DNA from: Candidatus Puniceispirillum sp.
GTDB taxonomy: Bacteria > Pseudomonadota > Alphaproteobacteria > Puniceispirillales > Puniceispirillaceae
Length of the DNA stretch: 64,000 nucleotides
Assembly (NCBI GenBank): GCA_028383305.1
Contig: JAOEVD010000001.1
Location: 62,001-126,000, forward strand
Direction: 5' to 3'
Within the stretch, counting starts at the first letter, position 1; every line of letters starts with the position of its first letter. The notes under the pieces are model-generated. The model searched no databases and was not told the DNA's origin. It saw only the letters and a program-made list of their open reading frames with translations. Positions 1 through 10,073 of the stretch are shown here, piece after piece. The position numbers and the translations under genes are program-made.

Positions 1-641
1 TCATCCTCGAGATCATCCTCCGGAATGTCATCGCCAAGCGGGTTGACGGTATTCTGGTCGATCAGGGGGTTGCCATTGATTTTGGCGTAAGTGGCTTCAA
101 GATCGATAATATCACGAAGCGGGACAACGCCATCGGCAATCTGGTCACGCCAATGCATCAGGGCGCGAATGGTCAATGGCGATTCACAAATGCCACCAAT
201 CATCATTTCGCGGCCAGCTTCAATCCGTTTGGCAATGGCGATTTCGCCCTCGCGCGACAACAGCTCGACACTGCCCATTTCGCGAAGATACATCCGCACC
301 GGATCATCGGTACCCGAAACATCACTATCCGACAGATTGCCAGCGGCGCGGCCTTCTTCGGCGGCTTCGTCATCACTATCGCTTTCGGCGCTGTCAACAA
401 CGGACACACCCATCTCGCTTAAAGATGACATCACATCATCAATCTGTTCGGATGTATAATCTTCGGCAGGAAGCGCCGCGTTCAGCTCGTCATGCGTAAC
501 AAATCCGCGCTCCTTGCCAAGCTTCATCAAGGTTTTGATGGTTTGCTGGGCTGCGTCAAGGCTGGCCGCTTCGGCTGCTTCTGAGGCGTTCTGATCAGGT
601 TCGGCTTGTTTTTTTGCTTTACTGGCCATTTTGTTGCTCAT
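1..641 (-). CDS. rpoD: RNA polymerase sigma factor RpoD (sigma-70), N-terminal part
   Basis: Primary sigma factor that directs RNA polymerase to housekeeping promoters. The gene runs off the left edge, so only about the first 213 codons are visible. The N-terminus has a region 1.1-like stretch (KTLMKLGKERGFVTHDELN), an acidic linker, then region 1.2 with DPVRMYLREMG and the following LLSREGEIAIAKRIEAG, which is diagnostic of group 1 sigma factors. The ATG at 641 is preceded by AGGAAC, a fair ribosome site; a second in-frame ATG lies four codons on. It sits 110 bp downstream of dnaG on the same strand, the usual macromolecular-synthesis arrangement. The catalytic DNA-binding regions 2-4 are outside the window. 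Confidence 0.93.
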   Translation of the reverse strand, partial: MSNKMASKAKKQAEPDQNASEAAEAASLDAAQQTIKTLMKLGKERGFVTHDELNAALPAEDYTSEQIDDVMSSLSEMGVSVVDSAESDSDDEAAEEGRAAGNLSDSDVSGTDDPVRMYLREMGSVELLSREGEIAIAKRIEAGREMMIGGICESPLTIRALMHWRDQIADGVVPLRDIIDLEATYAKINGNPLIDQNTVNPLGDDIPEDDLED

Positions 642-751
642 GTTCCTGTCCGGCTGTGCAAGCAACCAGATGCGCTTGATCCGGTGTTGTTGCATCAAAT
701 GTCATTTGCCTGCCATTTCGGCAGAGCCTGTGGGCAAACGCCCGGTATTAT

Positions 752-2434
752 CTATTTTTTTGGGGTGCCGGCCTGCGAAAACAATCCGGACTTACCGCCG
801 ACAAGTTGAAGTAATTCATCTAGATGTATCGCAGCTTTGTCATTTGACAATTGGCGCGGATCAAATGGCAGCCTGGCTTTCATGTCATCCCCCGTCACTG
901 CCGTCAATACATCACCTAAATTCGATACTTGTAGATGATAGATTATCGCTGCTGCGTCAAGGTCTGGATCGCGTATTACCGCGTCAATAAGTACTTTTTT
1001 CAGACTTTCGAGTGATTGATCCCCCGAATCGAGCATCAACAAAGCCTCAAAATTGGCAGAAACCAAGGATGGGTGCGCCAATAAAAGTGCCACAACCGCA
1101 CGATGTCGATTAATCAACCCTGTTTGTGGCCGAGACGCACGCCGCGGCGCCACCATTGAAGATATGCCGCGAATTTGATTACGCATTGCGGCGATTCGGC
1201 TTTCGATTTCATCACCATAGGCACTTCGCACCTGATTATTGCCAATGCTGCGAACATGGCCGCGAACCGCCTGCCAAAATTGCGCACGCGCCTCGGGCTG
1301 GCGAATATCAAATTCGGCCTGACTCTGTTCCCACAAACTATCAACAAGTGACCGCGCCGTGCCAATCACTTTGCGAAACCCCTCAGGCCCGCTTGCCGCG
1401 ATCAGATCGTCAGGGTCTTTGCCTTCGGGAAGCACCGCCAGCCGCGCCGATCGTCCGGGCTCAAGAAGCGGTAAAATCCGCTCAAGCGCCCGCGTTTGCG
1501 CCCGCTGTCCGGCAGCATCACCATCAAAACACAAAACCGGTTCATCATGCAATTTCCATAACAGCGCAATCTGTTCGGGCGTCAAGGCGGTGCCAAGCGG
1601 TGCCACTGCCGCGGCAGCGCCACTGTGATGAATGGCAATCACATCCATATAGCCTTCAGCAACGACAAGTTGCAGATTCCGGCGAAGCCCTTCACGCGCT
1701 TGAACCCAGCCATATAGCATGGCTTTTTTCGAAAAGGTCGGCCCCTCGCTCGAATTCAGATATTTTGGCTGGGCATCACCAAGCGCCCGCGCACCAAAGG
1801 CAATCACCTTGCCTTGTCTGTTTTCGATTGGAAACATCACGCGGTCACGAAAATAGTCATAAAGACTGCCATCACGATCCGATTTGCGGATGACACCGGC
1901 GACAAGCATATCCTCATCGGAAAAGCCCTTATCCTTTAATGCGGCACGCAGCCCCATTCGCGGCGAATAGCCAATCCGGTAGGTTTTAACAATCGCCGAA
2001 TCAAGCCCGCGCTGCTTTAAATAGCGGGTTGCATCGCGGCCATCATCACGCCGCAATGCGGCTTCAAAAAACAAGGTCGTTTCTTCCAGAATATCAAGCG
2101 CGGCCTTGCGCTGACGTGATACGGCCGGATCTTGTTGCACTGTGCGCGGCACAGCCAATCCGGCCATTTCAGCAAGACGTTCAACCGCTTCCACAAATTC
2201 CAAACCGTCCATTTCACGAAGAAACGAAATCGCATCGCCATGAACGCCACACCCAAAACAATGATAGAAACCATCATCGTCAACAACGGAAAAAGACGGC
2301 GTTTTTTCGGCATGGAACGGGCATAGACCGCTATGACGGCGGCCTTTGCGGATAAGCTTCACCCGCCGCCCAACAACATCAGACAGTGGCACGCGTTGGC
2401 GAAGATCTTCGATAAATTCGGGCGGTACCGCCAT
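752..2434 (-). CDS. dnaG: DNA primase DnaG
   Basis: Synthesises RNA primers for lagging-strand replication together with the replicative helicase. Domains in order: an N-terminal CHC2 zinc ribbon with C38, H41, C59 and C62 (CPFH ... HCFGCG); the catalytic core; and a TOPRIM fold with AEGYMD (E260) and the metal-binding DGDAAG (D304, D306). The C-terminal helicase-interaction part is short, so the 560 aa protein is somewhat smaller than many alphaproteobacterial primases. It lies between yqeY and rpoD on the same strand. A candidate promoter with a palindromic spacer sits about 130 bp upstream. A long antisense ORF at 1126-1893 is a reading-frame shadow. Confidence 0.96.
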   Translation of the reverse strand: MAVPPEFIEDLRQRVPLSDVVGRRVKLIRKGRRHSGLCPFHAEKTPSFSVVDDDGFYHCFGCGVHGDAISFLREMDGLEFVEAVERLAEMAGLAVPRTVQQDPAVSRQRKAALDILEETTLFFEAALRRDDGRDATRYLKQRGLDSAIVKTYRIGYSPRMGLRAALKDKGFSDEDMLVAGVIRKSDRDGSLYDYFRDRVMFPIENRQGKVIAFGARALGDAQPKYLNSSEGPTFSKKAMLYGWVQAREGLRRNLQLVVAEGYMDVIAIHHSGAAAAVAPLGTALTPEQIALLWKLHDEPVLCFDGDAAGQRAQTRALERILPLLEPGRSARLAVLPEGKDPDDLIAASGPEGFRKVIGTARSLVDSLWEQSQAEFDIRQPEARAQFWQAVRGHVRSIGNNQVRSAYGDEIESRIAAMRNQIRGISSMVAPRRASRPQTGLINRHRAVVALLLAHPSLVSANFEALLMLDSGDQSLESLKKVLIDAVIRDPDLDAAAIIYHLQVSNLGDVLTAVTGDDMKARLPFDPRQLSNDKAAIHLDELLQLVGGKSGLFSQAGTPKK

Positions 2435-2563
2435 AATTCAGAGCTCCGCTTGGCTGGTCAGCAAAAGGGCGTTAAGTGATGGGGCCACTGCTAGCCAGCA
2501 ACCGTGGGTTACCGATATCATAGATCGAGGCGTCAAAACCACCAAATTTGGGTAAGGGCGATT

Positions 2564-2592
2564 ATTATAGCATCAGGCGCGCCTGATCAGAA
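2564..2592 (-). promoter_or_regulatory. Candidate dnaG(-rpoD) promoter with a 16-bp palindrome between -35 and -10
   Basis: Read on the minus strand, a perfect TATAAT (2569-2564) is preceded at 17 bp by a weak -35, TTCTGA (2592-2587). The spacer is almost entirely the perfect palindrome ATCAGGCGCGCCTGAT (2572-2587). A palindrome in this position could be bound by a spacer-binding regulator; an uninterrupted 16-bp palindrome without a T-run is a poor terminator. The leader to dnaG would be about 120 nt. The promoter is inferred from sequence only. Confidence 0.45.
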
Positions 2593-2645
2593 TGTTGCAA
2601 ACCCGCAATGAATAACGAGACTCTTCGGCATGGTGAAAAGACCGA

Positions 2646-3107
2646 TCAGCCTTTTCCCATCAGGGATGTCTTGACCGCCTGACTGGCAGCCGAAAAATCC
2701 ATCTGGCCAGCGTAATTGCTTTTCAAAAAGCCCATGACCTGCCCCATGTCCTTGACCGATGCCGCACTCGTTTGTTCAATGGCTGCGGCAATTGCCGCGC
2801 TCATTTCGTTATCACTTAGTTGGGCTGGCAAAAACCGTTTGATGATGGCAATCTCGGCTTCTTCAGCGGCGGCCAGTTCGGGGCGCTCTCCATCATTGTA
2901 CATTTTTGCTGATTCGGTGCGTTGCTTTATCATCGTCTGTAACAGGCCAAGGATATCATCATCGCTGATGCCATCAGGATTGCCATTGCCTCTTGCCGCG
3001 ATGTCACGATCTTTCAGGGCAGCCATGATAAGCCGCATCGTGCCTAGGGCCGCCTGATCCTTATCCTTTAATGCCTGCTTCATTGCTGCTGCAATATTTT
3101 CGCGCAT
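2646..3107 (-). CDS. yqeY: GatB/YqeY domain protein
   Basis: A 153 aa stand-alone YqeY protein, the family related to the tail domain of GatB, the tRNA-dependent amidotransferase subunit. Its exact role is not settled; tRNA or amidotransferase association is usually proposed. The whole protein matches the family in length and in motifs such as the start RENIAAAMKQALKDKD, the QRTESAKMY segment and the C-terminal DMGQVMGFLK. It is divergent from carA, 190 bp away, and upstream of dnaG-rpoD on the same strand, a common arrangement in Alphaproteobacteria. It may be cotranscribed with dnaG, though a candidate dnaG promoter lies between them. Confidence 0.9.
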   Translation of the reverse strand: MRENIAAAMKQALKDKDQAALGTMRLIMAALKDRDIAARGNGNPDGISDDDILGLLQTMIKQRTESAKMYNDGERPELAAAEEAEIAIIKRFLPAQLSDNEMSAAIAAAIEQTSAASVKDMGQVMGFLKSNYAGQMDFSAASQAVKTSLMGKG

Positions 3108-3297
3108 GAGAATGTAATCCTTTATGAAACCAATCGAGGTGTCGCCCCAACCAAACGACGCGGTTTTACGCGACTATAGCAAATGCCGCAAGTCCTCCTG
3201 CTTTGGCTTGACCAATGGCGTCCGCTCGGGTAAGACAACAGCCGTTTGGCGAACGTTGATTTGCTAACGGTTTTCTTATAACAGGATATGGGATCAA

Positions 3298-4491
3298 ATG
3301 GGGCAGAAAATCAAGTCTGGCCAGTATTTTGCTGCGCTCCGCGCCAATCGGGATAATCCGACAGCAGCCCTCGTTCTTGAAGATGGATCTGTCTTCACCG
3401 GCTTTGGATTCGGTGCCGCCACCACCAATGTTGGCGAAATATGTTTCAACACATCAATGACTGGCTATCAGGAAATTCTGACCGATCCTTCCTATGCCGG
3501 ACAAATCATCACCTTCACCTTTCCACATATTGGCAATGTTGGCGCAAATGATCAGGATTTCGAGACCATTACACCGGCCGCCTTGGGATTGATCGTTCGT
3601 CAAGCCGTCACCAATCCGGCAAGCTGGCGGGCGACAAGCGATCTTGACAGCTGGTTGAAAAAGCATAATTTGCCTGGGATTAGCGGCATTGACACGCGCG
3701 CGCTGACCCGCCGCATCCGCGATCTTGGCGCACCACGCGGCGCGTTGTGTTATGCGCCTGATGGCAATATTGATATTAACGCGCTAAAGGCACAGGCTGC
3801 CGCATGGCCTGGTCTGAAAAATATGGATCTTGCGGTTGATGTTACCTGTGACAATCCACATGATTGGCATCAGGGAAGCTGGCAGATGGACAAATCAGCC
3901 CCGCTTGAAACGCCATCCAAATATAAAGTTGTGGCTATGGATTTTGGCTGCAAACACAATATTTTGCGCAGTCTTAAAGACGCCGGCTGTGCAGTTCATG
4001 TTGTGCCAGCTAACGCTACAGCTGACGAAATCATGGCTTTGCAGCCAGACGGGGTGTTTTTATCGAATGGCCCAGGTGATCCAGCTGCAACAGCCGCTTA
4101 TGCTGGCCCACAGATTGCCAAGCTGATTGATCAAAATATGCCGGTTTTTGGCATTTGCATCGGTCATCAGCTTATGGCCTTGGCGCTTGGTGCCCAAACC
4201 CACAAAATGCACCGCGGTCATCGCGGCGCTAATCATCCGGTCAAAGACCTTGCCACTGGCAAAATCGAGATCACCAGCCAGAACCATGGGTTTGTGGTCG
4301 ATCCGGGCAGCCTGCCTGCCAATCTGGAAGTGTCGCATATTTCGCTATTCGATCAATCGGTCGAAGGGCTGCGCCATACCAGCAAACCTGCCTTTTGTGT
4401 TCAATATCACCCTGAATCATCACCCGGACCACATGATTCGCGGTATCTGTTTGAACGATTTACCGACCTGATGGAAAAAACGAGAGCTTAA
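3298..4491 (+). CDS. carA: Carbamoyl-phosphate synthase small (glutaminase) subunit
   Basis: Hydrolyses glutamine and channels ammonia to CarB for carbamoyl phosphate, the precursor of arginine and pyrimidines. The 397 aa protein has the N-terminal small-subunit domain (VGEICFNTSMTGYQEILTDP) and a class I glutamine amidotransferase domain with nucleophile C287 (FGICIGHQ) and H371/E373 (QYHPESSPGP). It ends 3 nt before carB, so the two form an operon and are probably translationally coupled. It is divergent from yqeY. No attenuator or pyrimidine-responsive leader could be identified in the 190 bp upstream. Confidence 0.97.
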   Translation: MGQKIKSGQYFAALRANRDNPTAALVLEDGSVFTGFGFGAATTNVGEICFNTSMTGYQEILTDPSYAGQIITFTFPHIGNVGANDQDFETITPAALGLIVRQAVTNPASWRATSDLDSWLKKHNLPGISGIDTRALTRRIRDLGAPRGALCYAPDGNIDINALKAQAAAWPGLKNMDLAVDVTCDNPHDWHQGSWQMDKSAPLETPSKYKVVAMDFGCKHNILRSLKDAGCAVHVVPANATADEIMALQPDGVFLSNGPGDPAATAAYAGPQIAKLIDQNMPVFGICIGHQLMALALGAQTHKMHRGHRGANHPVKDLATGKIEITSQNHGFVVDPGSLPANLEVSHISLFDQSVEGLRHTSKPAFCVQYHPESSPGPHDSRYLFERFTDLMEKTRA

Positions 4492-4494
4492 GGT

Positions 4495-7400
4495 ATGCCG
4501 CGCCGCAACGATATCAAATCTATTCTCATTATCGGCGCTGGCCCCATTATTATTGGGCAGGCCTGCGAATTCGACTATTCTGGCGCACAGGCCTGCAAGG
4601 CACTAAAGGCCGATGGCTATCGCATCATTCTGGTCAATTCCAATCCAGCAACGATCATGACTGATCCGGACATGGCCGACGCCACCTATATCGAGCCAAT
4701 CACCCCGGGCACCGTTTCCAAAATCATCGAAACCGAGCGCCCCGACGCATTATTGCCGACAATGGGTGGCCAAACCGCGCTGAATACCGCGCTTTCGCTT
4801 TATAATGATGGCACTTTGGAAAAATACGGCGTTGAAATGATTGGCGCACGAACTGCCTCAATCGAAATGGCCGAAGACCGCGAATTATTTCGTCTGGCGA
4901 TGGAACGGATTGGGCTTGAATGCGCCCGCGCCAGCACGGTCAATAATTTCGCCGATGCACTGGCTGCCCTTGATAAGGTTGGTTTGCCAGCGATTATTCG
5001 CCCATCTTTCACCCTTGGTGGTGAAGGTGGTGGCGTTGCTTATAACCGCGCCGAATTTGAAATCATCGTTGGCAATGGCCTTCGCCTGTCACCAGTGTCA
5101 GAAGTGCTTATCGAAGAATCGCTTCTTGGCTGGAAAGAATTTGAGATGGAGGTTGTGCGCGACACGACCGATAATTGCATCATTATCTGTTCAATCGAAA
5201 ATATTGATCCGATGGGTGTCCATACCGGCGATTCGGTTACGGTTGCACCCGCGCTGACCCTGACCGACAAGGAATATCAGGTGCTTCGTGATGCTTCATT
5301 GGCGGTGCTTCGTGAAATTGGCGTCGATACTGGCGGGTCAAATGTGCAATTTGCCGTTTGCCCAAACACCGGCCGTGTCATTTTAATCGAGATGAACCCG
5401 CGCGTCAGTCGCTCATCAGCGCTTGCCTCAAAAGCAACCGGTTTTCCGATTGCCAAAGTCGCTGCCAAATTGGCGGTTGGATATCGGCTTGACGAGCTGG
5501 TCAATGACATTACCGGCGTCACCCCGGCTAGTTTTGAGCCAACCATTGATTATGTTGTAACCAAAATTCCGCGCTTTACCTTTGAAAAATTTGCCGGTGC
5601 CGAACAGAATCTTTCGACCTCGATGAAGTCGGTTGGCGAGGCCATGGCGGTTGGCCGGTCATTTGAAGAAAGCCTGCAAAAGGCGCTTCGCTCGATGGAA
5701 ATTGGCCTGACAGGTTTGAACAATGTCGATATGCCTGCACCTGATAGCGCGCTTGGCGAAGACCCGCTTCGTGGCTGGCTTGGCGAGCTGGTTCCAAACC
5801 GAATTTTACGCATTGCGATGGCATTGCGAAGCGGCATGTCAATTGCCGAAGTGCATAGCGCAACAAGCTGGGATATCTGGTTTCTGGAACGAATTGCGGC
5901 CATTATTGAGGCTGAAAGCGCCGTTATCGATAATGGCTTGCCAGATGATGCGGTATCGCTTCGCCATCTGAAATCACTTGGCTTTGCCGACAGCCGCCTT
6001 GCCGAGCTTGCCAATCTTGATGATGCCACCGTTCGGGCGATGCGCGTAACCGCAGGGGTCAAACCTGTTTATAAGCGGATTGATACTTGCGCTGCCGAAT
6101 TTGCATCTGATACCGCCTATATGTATTCAACCTACGAAGTCAACGGCCAGGCCGAATGTGAGTCTGATCCAAGTGAGCGGAGAAAAATTGTCATCCTTGG
6201 CGGCGGGCCAAACCGCATTGGTCAGGGAATCGAATTTGACTATTGCTGTGTTCATGCTTGCTATGCGCTGTCCGAGGCGGGCTATGAAACCATCATGATC
6301 AATTGTAACCCGGAAACGGTTTCAACCGATTATGACACGTCCGACCGGCTGTATTTTGAGCCTTTGACCGACGAAGATGTGATTTCGGTTATCAAGCGCG
6401 AGGCCGAAAATGGCGATTTGCGCGGCGTTATTGTTCAGCTTGGTGGCCAAACCCCATTGAAAATCGCCGCCGCCTTGGAAGCCGAAGGCATCCACATCCT
6501 TGGCACCAGCCCGGATGCAATCGACCTTGCCGAAGACCGTGAACGTTTTCAGAAACTCTTACAAAAGCTGGATCTGTTGCAGCCCGAAAACGGCATCGCC
6601 CATTCGGCTGAAGAAGCCCGCGCAATTGTTAACCGTATCGGCTTGCCGGTTGTCATCCGGCCATCCTATGTTCTTGGTGGGCGGGCAATGGAAGTCGTTC
6701 ACCAGGTCACCGATCTTGAACGCTATATGCGTGATGCCGTTGTTGTATCGGGAACCAACCCTGTATTGATTGACCGTTTTCTCAATAATGCCATCGAAGT
6801 TGACGTTGATGCGTTATGCGACGGCACTGACGTCTATATCGGCGGCATCATGGAACATATCGAAGAAGCGGGTATTCATTCTGGCGATTCGGCTTGTTCT
6901 TTACCGCCACAGCATTTGTCTGACGAAATTCTTGCTGAAATCCGCCGCCAAACCTCCGAGCTTGCCTTTGCCTTGAATGTTGTCGGTTTGATGAATATCC
7001 AATTTGCCATCCGCGAAGATAAAATCTATCTTCTTGAGGTGAATCCACGCGGCAGCCGCACGGTGCCGTTTGTGGCGAAAACCACCGGCGTTCCGCTTGC
7101 CAAAATCGCCTCACGCGTGATGGCTGGTGAAAAGCTAGCAAGCCTTAATCTCAAAGATCTTGATTTGCCGCATGTCGCGGTGAAAGAAGCGGTTTTCCCA
7201 TTTGCACGGTTCCCCGGTGTTGATGTGTTCCTTGGCCCTGAAATGAAATCAACGGGCGAGGTCATGGGCATTGACCGCAGCTTTGGCGCGGCATTTGCCA
7301 AAAGTCAGCAAGGTGCCGGTGTTGATTTGCCGCTATCAGGCACTGTCTTTATTTCGGTCAAGGATGAAGACAAACAAGCCTTTGTTGAAATTTGCCAAAA

Positions 7401-7743
7401 CCTTGTCGAAGACGGCTTTAAGATTCTGGCAACCGGCGGTACTACCGATGCCTTGAACTCGGCAGGGGTTCCGGCAACACGGATCAATAAGGTGATGGAA
7501 GGCAGGCCGCATGCTGTTGATGCGATGCTGTCTGGCGAAATTCAGCTTGTTTTCAACACCGCCAAGGGTGCTGGGGCTATCAAGGATTCTTTCTCGCTTC
7601 GGCATAATGCCCTCACCAATAAAATCCCCTATTACACAACGGTTTCCGGAAGCCGCGCCGCAGCTGAAGCCATTCGCGCCCTTCGTCAAGGACAACTTGG
7701 TGTCCGCACCTTGCAGGATTATCTTGCAGATATTAAGCGTTAA
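4495..7743 (+). CDS. carB: Carbamoyl-phosphate synthase large subunit
   Basis: Makes carbamoyl phosphate from bicarbonate, ammonia and two ATP. The 1082 aa protein has the expected two homologous halves. The N-terminal half (carboxyphosphate synthetase) opens with [19 protein letters not shown] and the second half (carbamate kinase) with [19 protein letters not shown] near residue 565. Both carry the ATP-grasp signatures ([11 protein letters not shown] and [11 protein letters not shown]). A C-terminal MGS-like allosteric domain ([16 protein letters not shown]) follows from about residue 940. Length and domain order are normal. It follows carA by 3 nt, and greA lies 68 bp downstream on the same strand. 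Confidence 0.98.
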   Translation: MPRRNDIKSILIIGAGPIIIGQACEFDYSGAQACKALKADGYRIILVNSNPATIMTDPDMADATYIEPITPGTVSKIIETERPDALLPTMGGQTALNTALSLYNDGTLEKYGVEMIGARTASIEMAEDRELFRLAMERIGLECARASTVNNFADALAALDKVGLPAIIRPSFTLGGEGGGVAYNRAEFEIIVGNGLRLSPVSEVLIEESLLGWKEFEMEVVRDTTDNCIIICSIENIDPMGVHTGDSVTVAPALTLTDKEYQVLRDASLAVLREIGVDTGGSNVQFAVCPNTGRVILIEMNPRVSRSSALASKATGFPIAKVAAKLAVGYRLDELVNDITGVTPASFEPTIDYVVTKIPRFTFEKFAGAEQNLSTSMKSVGEAMAVGRSFEESLQKALRSMEIGLTGLNNVDMPAPDSALGEDPLRGWLGELVPNRILRIAMALRSGMSIAEVHSATSWDIWFLERIAAIIEAESAVIDNGLPDDAVSLRHLKSLGFADSRLAELANLDDATVRAMRVTAGVKPVYKRIDTCAAEFASDTAYMYSTYEVNGQAECESDPSERRKIVILGGGPNRIGQGIEFDYCCVHACYALSEAGYETIMINCNPETVSTDYDTSDRLYFEPLTDEDVISVIKREAENGDLRGVIVQLGGQTPLKIAAALEAEGIHILGTSPDAIDLAEDRERFQKLLQKLDLLQPENGIAHSAEEARAIVNRIGLPVVIRPSYVLGGRAMEVVHQVTDLERYMRDAVVVSGTNPVLIDRFLNNAIEVDVDALCDGTDVYIGGIMEHIEEAGIHSGDSACSLPPQHLSDEILAEIRRQTSELAFALNVVGLMNIQFAIREDKIYLLEVNPRGSRTVPFVAKTTGVPLAKIASRVMAGEKLASLNLKDLDLPHVAVKEAVFPFARFPGVDVFLGPEMKSTGEVMGIDRSFGAAFAKSQQGAGVDLPLSGTVFISVKDEDKQAFVEICQNLVEDGFKILATGGTTDALNSAGVPATRINKVMEGRPHAVDAMLSGEIQLVFNTAKGAGAIKDSFSLRHNALTNKIPYYTTVSGSRAAAEAIRALRQGQLGVRTLQDYLADIKR

Positions 7744-7811
7744 CCGTTAACCTACGGTAAGAATATTAGGTAACGCCGCGTTGCGGCTCGCGTAAATGGA
7801 TTTGTAAAACG

Positions 7812-8300
7812 ATGGAAAAAATACCTTTCACCCCACAGGGGCTTGATGTAATTAAAGAAGAGCTTGCACATCTCAAAGGCACCGAGCGTCAGGCTGTGAT
7901 CAATGCCATTGCCGTTGCTCGCGAACATGGTGATCTGTCGGAAAATGCCGAATATCACGCTGCACGTGAAAAACAGTCATTCATCGAAGGGCGTATTTCC
8001 GAGCTTGAAGATGTGACAAGCCGCGCCGAAGTTATCAATGCTGAAAAACTAAATGGTGAAAAGGTGACATTTGGCACAAGCGTTGGTGTTGTTGACGAAG
8101 AAACCGACGAAGAATCGCTTTATCATATCGTTGGGCCTTACGAGACCAACATTTCCAAACGCATGATTTCAACATCATCACCTGTTGCGAGGGCCGTCAT
8201 TGGCAAAAGTGTTGGTGACTCGGTTGAGGTGCAAACCCCGGGCGGCATGCGGTCTTATGAGATATTGTCAATCGCCTTGTTTGACATCACCAAGGTATAG
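7812..8300 (+). CDS. greA: Transcription elongation factor GreA
   Basis: Binds backtracked RNA polymerase through the secondary channel and stimulates cleavage of the stalled transcript. The 162 aa length and layout are typical: an N-terminal coiled coil with AREHGDLSENAEYHAAREKQ, including the acidic tip that coordinates the catalytic metal, then a C-terminal FKBP-like domain with VGPYETN and SPVARAVIGKSVGDSVEV. It follows carAB on the same strand, as in many Alphaproteobacteria. The downstream gap to the convergent Lrp-type gene is 46 bp and includes a weak inverted repeat (CCAAGC ... GCTTGG), which is not a convincing terminator. Confidence 0.96.
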   Translation: MEKIPFTPQGLDVIKEELAHLKGTERQAVINAIAVAREHGDLSENAEYHAAREKQSFIEGRISELEDVTSRAEVINAEKLNGEKVTFGTSVGVVDEETDEESLYHIVGPYETNISKRMISTSSPVARAVIGKSVGDSVEVQTPGGMRSYEILSIALFDITKV

Positions 8301-8346
8301 GAAAATCAACCAAGCTTGAGCAAAACCAAACTAGGCTTGGCAGTCG

Positions 8347-8826
8347 CTAGGCTTGGCTTATTGGCACACCAACAAGCTGTTTTGCCGACCGGATCGACAA
8401 GGCGGTTTTCACATGGCTGACATTTTTTGCTGGTGTCAGATGGCTGGTCAGAAATTTCTGAAAATCATCCCAATCATGCGCAACGATTTTCAATAGAAAA
8501 TCGGTTTCGCCCATCAGCATATGGCATTCGCGCACTTGCGGCCATGTGGATACCAGCGTTTCAAAATCCTGCAAATCGGTTTCGGCCTGGCTGGTCAGGC
8601 CAACAAAGGCAAATACCTGAACGCTATAGCCAAGCGCGTCCGAATCAATATCGGCATGATAGCCTTTGATAATACCGGCATCTTCAAGCGCGCGAACCCG
8701 ACGAAGGCACGGCGGTGCCGAAATACCGGCATTTCTGGCAAGATCAACATTCGTCATGCGTCCATGATCCTGCAAATCATTCAAAATCTGTCGATCAACC
8801 GAGTCCAGTTTGATTTTTTCAGCCAT
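8347..8826 (-). CDS. Lrp/AsnC family transcriptional regulator
   Basis: A 159 aa feast/famine regulator. The N-terminal winged helix (about residues 6-65) shows LDSVDRQILNDLQDHGRMTN and the recognition-helix signature AGISAPPCLRRVRALEDAGII. The C-terminal RAM/AsnC ligand-binding domain follows (VRECHMLMGETDFLLKIVAHD). Such proteins usually sense amino acids and act on a neighbouring gene or globally. It is divergent from the ELM1-family gene, 92 bp away. The specific ligand and target genes cannot be told from the sequence. Confidence 0.93.
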   Translation of the reverse strand: MAEKIKLDSVDRQILNDLQDHGRMTNVDLARNAGISAPPCLRRVRALEDAGIIKGYHADIDSDALGYSVQVFAFVGLTSQAETDLQDFETLVSTWPQVRECHMLMGETDFLLKIVAHDWDDFQKFLTSHLTPAKNVSHVKTALSIRSAKQLVGVPISQA

Positions 8827-8918
8827 AAATACAGCGCCAGCATTGATAAAGCGTTATGGTAAGTTCTGCATAGTAAACGCGCCACCCATCATTCGACAAG
8901 CGATATTGCGTAATATTA

Positions 8919-10028
8919 TTGCCTGAAGACCGCGCCCAAGTTACTTATAGTTATCAGCTCGACCAAGATGGAGTCATTACCTTGCCCGCATCCACCCCTT
9001 TGCCACCTTCGGGCAAAACCGCTAAAACCATCGGTAAAAATGCCCAGATTTGGGTGATTAGCGATGGCACGGCAGGCATGCGGCTGCAGGCGATTGCGCT
9101 TGGCGAGGCGTTGATCGCTGCCGATAAAACAAATCAGACTAGCCTTGACGATATCATTATAAAACCATCTTGGTGCCTTCGGCATTTGCCTCGGCTTGTT
9201 CCTTTCCTGCCAAAGGCCTTGCTATCACCATGGCTTGGGTCAATTGGCGGTCGCCTAAGCAAGGACAAACCGGCGATCATCATCACTTGTGGTCGGCGTA
9301 TGGCGGGAACTTCGATTGCGCTTAACCGGCTTTCAAAGGCGTATGCGCTTGGCACCCGCACAATCCATATTCAAGATCCGCGCCTGTTACCAAATTATTT
9401 TGATATTTTGATCGTGCCGCAACATGATCCGGCACGCGGGGCAAATGTCCTGACAAGCATGGCATCGTTAAACCGTCTTGATATGCCAAAAATCGCCGAT
9501 GCGGCAAGTCAGCTTGGCGAGAAATGGCGCACCCTTCCCGCACCGCGCGTGGCGGTGCTGCTTGGCGGAACCAACCGGCGCTATGCTATTTCGGCGATGA
9601 TGGCAAAGGGTATGGCAAAACGGCTTGCCGATTTTGCCACCAAAACTGGCGCTAGCCTTGCGCTCATCCCATCACGGCGCACACCTGTTAGTCTTGTGAC
9701 CCAACTTACAGCCGCGCTTGGGTCCTTGCCCTATGCGGTCATGGATCAAGCCGAAAATAACCCCTATCCAGGGATTTTGGGGCTCGTTGATGCGGTAATT
9801 GTTACATCTGATTCGGTCAATATGATTTCTGAGGCGACAATCACCGGCCTACCAATTCTGATTGCCGAATGGCAAAGAGAAACCGGCCGAATTGGCGCGT
9901 TCCATGATGCGATGATGGCAGCAGGGCATACTGCACCATTGCGCGACCAGCTTCCGCAAGACGACTTTACTCCGCTTTTTGAAATGCCCACAATTGTAAA
10001 ATCGGTTTTGGCGCGGCTTAACAGCTAA
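8919..10028 (+). CDS. ELM1/GtrOC1 family protein (DUF1022)
   Basis: Belongs to the family named after plant ELM1 (mitochondrial fission); the bacterial members are of unknown function and have a glycosyltransferase-B-like look. Family marks are WVISDGTAGMRLQAIALGEAL near residue 45, IIITCGRRMAGTSIALNRLS, IHIQDPRLLPNYFDILIVPQHD, VAVLLGGTNRRYAIS and VTSDSVNMISEAT. The start is uncertain. The reading frame opens at a TTG (8919) with no clear ribosome site, and family members usually begin close to the WVISDG motif, so a downstream start, for example the TTG near 8981, is possible. It is divergent from the Lrp-type gene. Confidence 0.85.
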   Translation: MPEDRAQVTYSYQLDQDGVITLPASTPLPPSGKTAKTIGKNAQIWVISDGTAGMRLQAIALGEALIAADKTNQTSLDDIIIKPSWCLRHLPRLVPFLPKALLSPWLGSIGGRLSKDKPAIIITCGRRMAGTSIALNRLSKAYALGTRTIHIQDPRLLPNYFDILIVPQHDPARGANVLTSMASLNRLDMPKIADAASQLGEKWRTLPAPRVAVLLGGTNRRYAISAMMAKGMAKRLADFATKTGASLALIPSRRTPVSLVTQLTAALGSLPYAVMDQAENNPYPGILGLVDAVIVTSDSVNMISEATITGLPILIAEWQRETGRIGAFHDAMMAAGHTAPLRDQLPQDDFTPLFEMPTIVKSVLARLNS

Positions 10029-10073
10029 AGTGCCATCAGCCGTGCTACGGGTGACTCGTGAAATAAAGGGTGA

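Noticed and set aside
1126-1893. 255-codon plus-strand frame
   Set aside because: It lies fully antisense to dnaG, has low-complexity His/Gln/Pro-rich sequence and no family likeness, so it is a shadow frame.
5550-6062. 170-codon minus-strand frame inside carB
   Set aside because: Serine/arginine-rich shadow of a strongly conserved coding region.
8301-8346. Inverted repeat CCAAGC ... GCTTGG after greA
   Set aside because: The arms are separated by a long loop and there is no T-run, so it is not called a terminator.
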